This document shows positions 1 to 6,492 of a stretch of DNA of 7,769 nucleotides, in pieces; positions within the stretch are counted from its first letter, which is position 1, and every line of letters starts with the position of its first letter. The position numbers and the translations under genes were made by a program. Under the pieces are notes generated by a model. It had not been told where the DNA came from and searched no databases. It saw only the letters and a program-made list of their open reading frames with translations. The stretch comes from a bacterium (GTDB lineage: Bacteria > Gemmatimonadota > Gemmatimonadetes > Gemmatimonadales > Gemmatimonadaceae): contig JAJZRK010000148.1 in assembly GCA_021802745.1 (NCBI GenBank), positions 1-7,769 of the forward strand, in the 5' to 3' direction.

Positions 1-2
1 TT

Positions 3-1745
3 ATCGTCGCGGTCTACTTCGTGCTGAGCCTCGGCGTGGGGCTCATGTTCACGAAGCGCGCGTCGCGCTCCACCGTGAACTACTTTCTCGCCGGACGCAA
101 TGTCCCCTGGTGGCTGGCCGGCATCTCCATCGTCGCCACCACGTTTGCCTCCGACACCCCGCTGCTCGTCGCCGGCATCACCGCACGCGGGGGAATCGCC
201 GGCAACTGGATCTGGTGGGCGTTCGTGCTCTCGGGAATGCTCACCGTCTTCTTCTTCGCCCGGCTGTGGCGCCGGTCGGGCGTGATGACCGACGTCGAGT
301 TCGTCGCCATTCGCTACTCGGGGCGCCCGGCGCACTTCCTGCGCGTGTTCCGCGCGGTCTACCTGGGGCTTCCGATCAACGCGATCATCGGCGGCGCCGT
401 GACGCTCGGGATGGTGAAGGTCCTGAAGTCCACGACGGGGATTGACGAGTGGACCGCTGTGCTGGTGTGCATCGTGGTGACCGCGGTCTACTCGACGTTG
501 GGCGGCTTCATGGGCGTCCTGTGGACGGACTTCTTCCAGTTCCTCCTCGCGATGGCAGGGTCGGTGGCGCTCGCCGTCTTCGCGGTGGGCGCTGTGGGCG
601 GGCTTGGCGGACTGCAGGACGGACTCGTGCGCACGCACGGCGATGCGGCGGCTTCGCTGCTCACCTTCTTTCCGCGCTCCAATGGCGCCTACCTGCCGCT
701 CGTGACGCTGGCCGTCTTCCTGGCGGTGCAGTGGTGGGCGGCCGTGTATCCGGGCGCTGAGCCGGGGGGCGGCGGCTATGTGGCGCAGCGCATGTTCGCG
801 TCGAAGGACGAGAAATCGTCGCTGCTCGCCGTGCTCACCTTCAACATCCTGCATTACACGGTGCGTCCGTGGCCGTGGATCCTCACCGGGCTGGCGGCGA
901 TGGTCTTCTACGCCGGCAACACCGCGGTGGCCGCCGACCCCGAGCTGGGCTACGTGAAGATGATGACCGACGTGCTGCCGCACGGCTGGCGCGGCGTGAT
1001 GCTGGCCGCCTTCGGCGCGGCGTACATGTCCACCATCTCGACGCAACTGAACTGGGGGGCGTCGTACCTCGTGAACGACCTGTATCGCCCCTACATCAAG
1101 AAGAACGCGACCGAGCACCACTACGTCGCCGTGTCGCGCGTCGCCTCGGTGATCATCATGATCCTGAGCGCGCTCGTCGCGATGCGCCTCGGCCGGGTCA
1201 CGCGCGCGCTCGACATCCTGCTCTCCATCGGGGCGGGGACGGGTCTCGTCTTCATCCTGCGCTGGTACTGGTGGCGGGTGAGCGCCTGGTCGGAGATCTC
1301 GGCCATGCTCGCGGCGACCGTGACCTCGCTCTACCTGCAGCTCGCCGTCGGACCCGCCGGACTCGGCCTCGGCACGTCGGGCCGCGATGCGCAGATCTTC
1401 TTTGCGTACTCCATTCTCATCACGACGGCGGTGGTCACCGTGGTCTGGCTCGCCGCGACCTTCCTGACGCCGCCCACTGACGACGAGACGCTCGTCTCCT
1501 TCTATCGGCGCACACGCCCCTCACGGCGCGGCTGGACGCGCATTGCGGCGCTCGCGCCGGAGGTGCAGGTTGAGCGCACTGGCTGGGTGCCGCTGGGCCA
1601 ATGGGTGCTGGGCTGCCTGGCCGTCTACCTGTCGCTGTTCGGCATCGGCGATCTGCTGCTCGGCAGCGCGGCGCGCGGCGCGGCGCTCCTCGTGGCGTCC
1701 GCGGTGTGTGGCTGGGGGATTCTCCGTTCCCTGCGGGCGACCTGA
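3..1745 (+). CDS. Sodium:solute symporter (SSS family), 5'-truncated
   Basis: This is the C-terminal 580 residues of a Na+-coupled uptake transporter of the inner membrane. The frame is open to the left edge, so the GTG at 21 is an internal valine and the real start lies outside the window. The residues FLAGRNVPWWLAGISIVATT (window residues 28-47) match the family's entry region. YSTLGGFMGVLWTDFFQFLL (163-182) is the SSS signature area. MSTISTQLNWGASYLVNDLY (342-361) corresponds to the Ser/Thr-rich helix that forms a sodium site in this family. About a dozen hydrophobic helices alternate with short loops, and two more helices (about 534-555 and 558-575) end the protein. The substrate cannot be told from sequence; SSS members carry sugars, amino acids, carboxylates or quaternary amines. 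It is followed after 35 bases by a corrinoid protein gene, which suggests it may import the methyl donor or a related nutrient. That link is inference. Confidence 0.9.
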   Translation: MVAVYFVLSLGVGLMFTKRASRSTVNYFLAGRNVPWWLAGISIVATTFASDTPLLVAGITARGGIAGNWIWWAFVLSGMLTVFFFARLWRRSGVMTDVEFVAIRYSGRPAHFLRVFRAVYLGLPINAIIGGAVTLGMVKVLKSTTGIDEWTAVLVCIVVTAVYSTLGGFMGVLWTDFFQFLLAMAGSVALAVFAVGAVGGLGGLQDGLVRTHGDAAASLLTFFPRSNGAYLPLVTLAVFLAVQWWAAVYPGAEPGGGGYVAQRMFASKDEKSSLLAVLTFNILHYTVRPWPWILTGLAAMVFYAGNTAVAADPELGYVKMMTDVLPHGWRGVMLAAFGAAYMSTISTQLNWGASYLVNDLYRPYIKKNATEHHYVAVSRVASVIIMILSALVAMRLGRVTRALDILLSIGAGTGLVFILRWYWWRVSAWSEISAMLAATVTSLYLQLAVGPAGLGLGTSGRDAQIFFAYSILITTAVVTVVWLAATFLTPPTDDETLVSFYRRTRPSRRGWTRIAALAPEVQVERTGWVPLGQWVLGCLAVYLSLFGIGDLLLGSAARGAALLVASAVCGWGILRSLRAT

Positions 1746-1780
1746 CACTCCATGAACCTCCTTCTGCCTCCGCGTTCGCG

Positions 1781-2434
1781 ATGACCAACCTCGCCATTCT
1801 CGCGCAGCACCTGATAGACGGCCACGATGCCGAGGTGGGACGGCTGACCCGCGAGGCGCTCGACGAAGGACAGGCGCCGGCCGACATCCTCGAGCAGGGG
1901 CTGATTGCCGGCATGCAGGTGGTTGGCGAGCGGTTTCGCGACAACATCATCTTCGTCCCCGAGGTGCTGGTTGCCGCGCGCGCCATGAAGGCAGGGCTCG
2001 CGCACCTCGAGCCCGTGCTGGCGGCCTGCGGCATTGAGCCGATTGGCACGTTCGTTATCGGCACCGTGAAGGGCGACATCCACGACATCGGCAAGAACCT
2101 CGTGGGAATGATGCTGAAGGGGGCCGGCTTCCGCGTCATTGACCTCGGCGTGAACACGCCGCTCACGAAGTTCCAGGCGGCCATCGAGGAGCATCGTCCC
2201 GACATCGTCGGCATGTCGGCGCTGCTGACGACGACGATGGGGCAGATGAAGGTGAACATCGAGGCGTTCCGGGCGGCGGCGCTGTTCGACCGGATGCGCG
2301 TGATGGTGGGGGGCGCCGCGGTGTCCGAGGACTTCGCCGAGACGATCGGCGCGCACGGGTACGGCAAGGACGCCCCTGCCTCGGTGACGCGGGCGCTCGA
2401 GCTGCTCGCCGAGGTTCGGGCGACGCGCGCGTGA
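1781..2434 (+). CDS. Corrinoid (B12-binding) methyl-carrier protein, MtbC/MtaC-like
   Basis: A 217-residue cytoplasmic protein that carries a methyl group on cobalt between two methyltransferases. Residues 1-80 form the helical cap domain, including ILEQGLIAGMQVVGERF (36-52) and FVPEVLVAARAMKAGL (58-73), as in MetH and the MtaC/MtbC/MttC group. Residues 87-217 form the Rossmann-like cobalamin domain. GDIHDIGKN (98-106) supplies the D-x-H-x-x-G motif, with His101 as the expected lower cobalt ligand. MSALLTTTM (145-153) and the VGG turn (176-178) complete the B12 site. The length is normal for stand-alone corrinoid proteins. ATG 1781 was chosen because it begins the family's usual N-terminus; upstream in-frame sequence is unlike the family and overlaps the symporter. 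There is no clear ribosome binding site. The stop overlaps the next gene (GTGA). The methyl donor is unknown. Confidence 0.93.
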   Translation: MTNLAILAQHLIDGHDAEVGRLTREALDEGQAPADILEQGLIAGMQVVGERFRDNIIFVPEVLVAARAMKAGLAHLEPVLAACGIEPIGTFVIGTVKGDIHDIGKNLVGMMLKGAGFRVIDLGVNTPLTKFQAAIEEHRPDIVGMSALLTTTMGQMKVNIEAFRAAALFDRMRVMVGGAAVSEDFAETIGAHGYGKDAPASVTRALELLAEVRATRA

Positions 2435-4092
2435 GCTTCCGCGTCCGGTTCCTGCCAGAGGATCGCTCCATCGTCTCGGACGGGCCGGTGGACCTGTTCC
2501 TCGCGGCGGCGCAGTGCGACATCTGGACCGAGCAGCCGTGCGGTGCGCGTACGGCGTGCGGCAAGTGCCGGGTGCGCATCACGTCGGGCGCGACGCCGGT
2601 CACGAACGCCGACGAACGCCTGCTCACCACCGCGGAGATCGCCGACGGCTGGCGCCTGGGCTGTCAGCTGACGCTCGACGGCGACGCGACCCTCGCGATT
2701 CCGCCGCAGACGCGGAGCACCGCGGCGAAGTCGTTCGGGGGGGACGACCTCTTCGGCGCGGGGATCGAGTCCACGTTCGGGGGGCGGGGTGCGGCGACCA
2801 CTGAAACGGAGCTTGGCGCAGCGTACGGTGTGGCGGTGGATATCGGCTCCACCTCGCTGGCTGCCGCGCTCGTGCACCTCACGACCGGGCGGGTTGCCGC
2901 GACAACCTCGCGCGTGAACCCGCAGGTGCGCTTTGGCGCGGACGTGATTTCGCGCATCCATTTCGCGCAGGAGCACGCCACCGGCAACGAGCAGCTGCAC
3001 GCCTGCGTGGTCGAAGCCATCGGCATGATGATCGCGGACCTTGCGAAAGACGCCGCCGTGGACACGCATTGCATCATCGGCGTTGCCTGCGCGGGCAATG
3101 CGACGATGACCCACGCGGCGGTGGGCGCCGACATCACGCCGCTCGGCCAGGCGCCGTACCGCGGCATCTTCACCAACGAGGTGCAGCTTCCCACGCGGGA
3201 CTTCGACTGGCCAGCGCATGGCGACGGCGTCGCGCTCTTTCTGCCGATGGTCGGGCATCACGTCGGTGGCGACACGGTCGGCGCGATTCTCGCCACGGGG
3301 ATGGATCGCGCCGAGGGCTGGCAGCTGCTGATTGACCTCGGGACCAACACCGAGGTGGTGCTGGGGAGCAAGCGCGGACTCTTCGCGACGTCCACGGCGG
3401 CGGGGCCGGCGTTCGAGGGAGCGAACATCGAGCACGGAATGCGCGCGGCGCCGGGGGCGATTGACCGGGTGCGCGTGCTGGCGAACGGCCGGCTCGTCGT
3501 TGGCACGGTGGCCAACCAGCCGGCGCGCGGCATCTGCGGCAGTGGGCTCATTGACGCGGTGGCCGAACTCCATCGCGCCGGCGTCATCGTGGACAGCGGC
3601 TACCTGCGAAGCCGAGTCGAATGCGAGGCGGCCGGCGTGCACCCGTCGCTGTGCGCTCGCGTGGTCGAGGCGCCTGGAGGGCCCGGCGCGCCGCGCCGCG
3701 TGCGGTTCGACCACGACGTGATGCTCAGCGCGCAGGACGTGCGGCAGCTGCAGCTGGTGAAGGGCTCCATCGCGGCCGGCATCGCGCTCGTGTTGCAGCA
3801 CGCGGGAGTGAGCGCCTCGGACCTCGACGCCATCCATATCGCAGGGACGTTCGGGAGCTTCGTGCGCAAGGCGTCGGTGCAGGCCATCGGCCTCGTGCCG
3901 GCCATTGACCCGGAACATGTGCACTTCGTGGGGAACGCCGCGGGCGTGGGGGCGCGCCTGGTGCTCGTTGACGCGCGCATGCGCTCGCGCGCGCTCCAGA
4001 TCGCCGAGTACTGCGCCTACCTGGAACTCGCGGGACATCCCGACTATCAGGACGCGTTCGTCGCCGCGATTCCGCTGGGGGAGAAGTTGTGA
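2431..4092 (+). CDS. Corrinoid reductive activator, [2Fe-2S] plus ASKHA ATPase (RACE/RamA/DUF4445-like)
   Basis: A 553-residue protein expected to reduce inactive Co(II) corrinoid back to Co(I), driven by ATP and an iron-sulfur electron donor. Residues 1-92 form a plant-type ferredoxin domain with Cys37, Cys43, Cys46 and Cys78 (C-x5-C-x2-C-x31-C) to hold one [2Fe-2S] cluster. A Gly/Thr-rich linker (about 95-130) leads to an ASKHA ATPase region: VDIGSTSL (136-143) is the first phosphate loop, DLGTNTEVVLGS (302-313) the second, and CGSGLID (369-375) and AGTFGSF (471-477) are later family motifs. The N-terminal cluster matches the RACE/AcsV layout; methanogen RamA carries its Fe-S clusters at the C-terminus. 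It is somewhat short for the family (about 600 or more in many members) but no block is obviously missing. The GTG start overlaps the stop of the corrinoid gene, its likely substrate. The assignment is firm at family level; the specific partner is inferred from position. Confidence 0.92.
   Translation: MSFRVRFLPEDRSIVSDGPVDLFLAAAQCDIWTEQPCGARTACGKCRVRITSGATPVTNADERLLTTAEIADGWRLGCQLTLDGDATLAIPPQTRSTAAKSFGGDDLFGAGIESTFGGRGAATTETELGAAYGVAVDIGSTSLAAALVHLTTGRVAATTSRVNPQVRFGADVISRIHFAQEHATGNEQLHACVVEAIGMMIADLAKDAAVDTHCIIGVACAGNATMTHAAVGADITPLGQAPYRGIFTNEVQLPTRDFDWPAHGDGVALFLPMVGHHVGGDTVGAILATGMDRAEGWQLLIDLGTNTEVVLGSKRGLFATSTAAGPAFEGANIEHGMRAAPGAIDRVRVLANGRLVVGTVANQPARGICGSGLIDAVAELHRAGVIVDSGYLRSRVECEAAGVHPSLCARVVEAPGGPGAPRRVRFDHDVMLSAQDVRQLQLVKGSIAAGIALVLQHAGVSASDLDAIHIAGTFGSFVRKASVQAIGLVPAIDPEHVHFVGNAAGVGARLVLVDARMRSRALQIAEYCAYLELAGHPDYQDAFVAAIPLGEKL
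4077..4083 (+). promoter_or_regulatory. Ribosome binding site for the small four-cysteine protein
   Basis: GGGGGAG lies 5 bases before the GTG at 4089, inside the last codons of the activator gene. It supports that start and translational coupling through the GTGA overlap. Confidence 0.6.
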
Positions 4093-4370
4093 CGCGCGAC
4101 GACACGAACCGCGAGGCTCCCGACGCCGCGTCGGACGCGGAGCGTCGCGAGCGCGTGCAGGCCGCCCTCGCCCGGCTTGGCGCGGTCCTCACCGTGGTGG
4201 CGTCGAGCGTGGTCGCGCGGATTCACGAGCGCTGTCCGTACCGGGCGCGCGACGATCGCTGTACGTTTGCCGGCGGATGCGTGAATCAGCGGCGCGAAGC
4301 GCGCGGCGTCGATGCGGCGCGCGCGGTCTGGTGCGGGGGAGACCACCTCTTGCGGAGAAAGGCCGAGTGA
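4089..4370 (+). CDS. Small four-cysteine protein of unknown function
   Basis: A 93-residue protein I do not recognise. Residues 1-28 are charged and probably flexible or helical (DAERRERVQAALARL at 16-30). A hydrophobic stretch, LGAVLTVVASSVVARI (30-45), is followed by a cysteine-rich part with Cys49, Cys58, Cys64 and Cys82 (C-x8-C-x5-C-x17-C) including CPYRARDDRCTF and AGGC. The four cysteines could bind zinc or an iron-sulfur cluster; that is inference. It is very likely real: GTG 4089 overlaps the stop of the activator gene, its own stop overlaps the GTG of the UroD-like gene, and both starts have purine-rich ribosome sites. Its place between reactivator and methyltransferase suggests a job in the same methyl-transfer system, perhaps redox delivery, metal delivery or complex assembly. 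No catalytic motif is visible, and the hydrophobic run is too short to claim a membrane helix. Confidence 0.8.
   Translation: MTRDDTNREAPDAASDAERRERVQAALARLGAVLTVVASSVVARIHERCPYRARDDRCTFAGGCVNQRREARGVDAARAVWCGGDHLLRRKAE
4354..4362 (+). promoter_or_regulatory. Ribosome binding site for the UroD-like methyltransferase
   Basis: GGAGAAAGG ends 4 bases before GTG 4367 (its GGAG core is 9 bases away). It supports the GTG start over the internal ATG at 4385. Confidence 0.55.
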
Positions 4371-5560
4371 ACAGTCGCGAGCGAATGGATGTCGCCATGC
4401 GACTCGGCGTGCCCGACCGGGTGCCGGTCATGTGCCAGCTGGCGCTCGGCCATTACTTCCTGCACTCCGGCCTCGACGCCATCGAGATCTGGCATGACAG
4501 CGCGACATTCGCCGAAGCGCTCGTGCGGCTGCAGCAGCGCTATGGGTTCGACGGCATCCTGATCAACCTCCCCGGGCGCAACCCTGACTGGCGGAAGGCG
4601 ATCGCGCGCATCGAGTCGCGCGGCGACGAGCGCATCGTCCACTGGAAGAACGGGTGGTACAGCGAAGCGCCGCCTGACGACAATCCGCACGTCTACCAGG
4701 CCGACGGCACGCGCTACTTCCCGACCTTCGAGGACGTTGATCCGGACCTGCTCTTCTATGTGGAGCCCCACGACCTCTCGAGCGTCACCTATCCGTACTC
4801 CTGGGGGTTCGACGGCGAGCGCGCCGAGCCCGGGGCGGCGTTCTTTCCGCCGTGGCACTACGACACCATCCGCGAGGTGGTGCGGCGCGTGGGCGCTGAC
4901 GTGTCGGTGCACGGCGAGATCTTCTCGCCATTCGCGCAATTCATGGAATTGCTCGACCACACCAACGGGCTGATGGCGCTGCTCGACGACGCCGGCAAGG
5001 TGAAGGCGATGCTCGACCGGCTGGCGGAGGGCGCCATTGAGCTCGGCTGCGGCCAAGTGAGGGCCGGCGCGCACGCCGTGCTCATCTCGTCGGCATTCGC
5101 CGGGGCGGGGCTCATCTCGCGCGATCACTATGCGCAGTTCGTGCTGCCGTACGAACGCAAGGTGATTGACGGCATCCACGCCCGGCACGAGGTCCCCATC
5201 TACACGCACACGTGCGGCGCGATCGGCGACCGGCTCGACCTGATGGAAGCCACGCACACCCAAGGCATTGACACGCTCGACCCGCCGCCGCTGGGCACGG
5301 TGGAGCTTGCCGATGCGGTGGCGCAGACGAAGGGGCGGATGTTCATCAAGGGCAACCTCGACCCGGTGAACACGCTGCTGTTCGGCAGCCCCGACGACGT
5401 GCGCGCCGCCGCGCGCGAACGGCTGCGCATTGCGGCGCCGGGGGGCGGGTACATCCTGAGCACCGCCTGTTCCGTGTCGCCCGCCGCGCCGCCGGAGAAC
5501 ATCATGGTGCTGCACGACGCGGTGGAGACCTGGGGGCGCTACGATGGCACGCTCGGCTGA
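4367..5560 (+). CDS. UroD/MtaA-family zinc methyltransferase (corrinoid-linked)
   Basis: A 397-residue TIM-barrel protein of the uroporphyrinogen decarboxylase superfamily, in the branch that moves methyl groups to or from corrinoid proteins (MtaA, MtbA, CmuA relatives). The start NSRERMDVAMRLGVPDRVPV (2-21) is the usual family N-terminus, which fixes GTG 4367. The HemE catalytic signature (MRQAGR) is absent; CQLALGHY (23-30) stands in its place, so haem synthesis is unlikely. HTCG (281-284) and Cys368 in STACSVSPAAPPENI (365-379) give the expected zinc ligands His281, Cys283 and Cys368. GNLDPVNTLLFG (329-340) is a typical late-barrel motif. The gene is embedded between the four-cysteine protein (4-base overlap) and a homocysteine methyltransferase. 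Because another enzyme is available to take the methyl away, I infer that this one puts it onto the corrinoid protein from an unidentified donor; the opposite direction is possible. Confidence 0.9.
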   Translation: MNSRERMDVAMRLGVPDRVPVMCQLALGHYFLHSGLDAIEIWHDSATFAEALVRLQQRYGFDGILINLPGRNPDWRKAIARIESRGDERIVHWKNGWYSEAPPDDNPHVYQADGTRYFPTFEDVDPDLLFYVEPHDLSSVTYPYSWGFDGERAEPGAAFFPPWHYDTIREVVRRVGADVSVHGEIFSPFAQFMELLDHTNGLMALLDDAGKVKAMLDRLAEGAIELGCGQVRAGAHAVLISSAFAGAGLISRDHYAQFVLPYERKVIDGIHARHEVPIYTHTCGAIGDRLDLMEATHTQGIDTLDPPPLGTVELADAVAQTKGRMFIKGNLDPVNTLLFGSPDDVRAAARERLRIAAPGGGYILSTACSVSPAAPPENIMVLHDAVETWGRYDGTLG

Positions 5561-5564
5561 GGAG
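5560..5564 (+). promoter_or_regulatory. Ribosome binding site for the homocysteine methyltransferase
   Basis: AGGAG shares its first base with the stop codon of the UroD-like gene and sits 7 bases before ATG 5572, ideal spacing that fixes this start. Confidence 0.75.
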
Positions 5565-5571
5565 CGCGCCA

Positions 5572-6492
5572 ATGGCTGATCGGCTGCTCGATGCGCTGCG
5601 CCGCGGCGCCGCGTTCATTGGCGATGGCGGCATGGGGACGGAGCTGCAGCGCGCCGGGCTCGAACCCGGCGGATGCGGCGACGCCTGGAACCTGTCGCAC
5701 CCCGACGAGGTGCAGGCCATCCAGCGGCGCTACGTGGACGCCGGCGCGCAGGTCATCCTGACCAACACCTTCGGCACCAACCGGTTCGTGCTGTCGCGCT
5801 ACGACCTCGAGGCGCGGGTGGTGGACATCGCGCGCGCCGCCGCCATCAACGCCCGGGCCGCGGCGGGCACGCGCGCGTACGTGCTGGGCGACATCGGGCC
5901 GTGCGGCGGCTTCCTCGAGCCGCTGGGGGAGATCGTCGAGGGGGAGCTGGCCGACACGTGGCGGCTCGCCATCAAGGCGATGCTCGACGAGGGGGTGGAC
6001 GGGATCATCTTCGAGACGATGACGGCGCTCGACGAGATCACGCTCGGCATTCGCGTCGCACGCGAGCTTGGGGCGCCGATTGTCGTCGCGTCCATCGCGT
6101 ACGATCCCGTGCGGGGCGGCGGCTTCAAGACGATGATGGGCGTCTCGCCCGCCGACGGTGCGCGCGTGTGCCTCGGGGCCGGGGCGCACGTGGTGGGCGC
6201 CAATTGCGGGCGCATGGAGCCCGAGGAGTTCGTGCAGGTGGCGCAGCAGCTGCGCGCGGTCACCGACGCGCCGCTGATGCTGCAGCCCAACGCCGGCCAG
6301 CCGCGGCTCGAGGGGGACGCGATCGTCTATCCGCGCGATCCCGCCTCACTGGCGCCGGCCCTCGTCGCGCTGGCGCGCCACGCGGCGATCGTCGGCGGAT
6401 GCTGCGGGACGACGCCCGCGCACATTGCGGCGTTCGCCCGCGCGCGCCAGCAGGGCGCACCCGACGGGGAGTCCCCGGCGTCGCGTCAGTAG
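5572..6492 (+). CDS. Homocysteine S-methyltransferase (MetH N-domain/BHMT family)
   Basis: A 306-residue cytoplasmic TIM-barrel enzyme that methylates homocysteine to methionine. DGGMGTELQ (18-26) and TNTFGTN (64-70) are the substrate-binding loops of the family. Zinc is bound by Cys212 in GANC (209-212) and by Cys277 and Cys278 in GGCCGTTP (275-282). The length matches the isolated homocysteine domain of MetH; no folate, cobalamin or activation domain is fused. Such stand-alone enzymes may use methyl-corrinoid, betaine, dimethylsulfonium compounds or S-methylmethionine. Being last in a run with a separate corrinoid protein and its reactivator favours methyl-corrinoid as donor, giving a split methionine synthase; this is inference. 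It starts 11 bases after the previous stop and ends the gene cluster; a non-coding stretch follows. The C-terminal tail (about 292-306) is Gly/Pro/Ser-rich and probably disordered. Confidence 0.92.
   Translation: MADRLLDALRRGAAFIGDGGMGTELQRAGLEPGGCGDAWNLSHPDEVQAIQRRYVDAGAQVILTNTFGTNRFVLSRYDLEARVVDIARAAAINARAAAGTRAYVLGDIGPCGGFLEPLGEIVEGELADTWRLAIKAMLDEGVDGIIFETMTALDEITLGIRVARELGAPIVVASIAYDPVRGGGFKTMMGVSPADGARVCLGAGAHVVGANCGRMEPEEFVQVAQQLRAVTDAPLMLQPNAGQPRLEGDAIVYPRDPASLAPALVALARHAAIVGGCCGTTPAHIAAFARARQQGAPDGESPASRQ

Noticed and set aside
1707..1753. Short antisense gene: the complement of the 1757-1765 tract is a strong ribosome site next to a minus-strand ATG
   Set aside because: The spacing between AGGAGG and that ATG is only 3 bases, and the frame it opens is an Arg-rich shadow of the symporter's end.
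1435..4038. Very long minus-strand open frame (867 codons)
   Set aside because: It lies antisense to the symporter end, corrinoid and activator genes, all of which have clear family motifs. Its product is rich in Arg, His and Ala without a motif, as expected from the complement of GC3-biased codons.
3905..4366. Possible N-terminal extension of the UroD-like protein
   Set aside because: The frame stays open upstream, but the extension is Arg/Ser-rich, overlaps two coding genes, and the family N-terminus begins at GTG 4367.
4367..5560. Uroporphyrinogen decarboxylase (HemE) assignment
   Set aside because: The MRQAGR-type N-terminal motif is missing and the zinc ligands of the methyltransferase branch are present; the neighbours are corrinoid genes, not haem genes.
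4286..5572. Minus-strand open frame of 428 codons
   Set aside because: It is the antisense shadow of the UroD-like gene; composition is Arg/Val/His-rich and no domain is recognisable.
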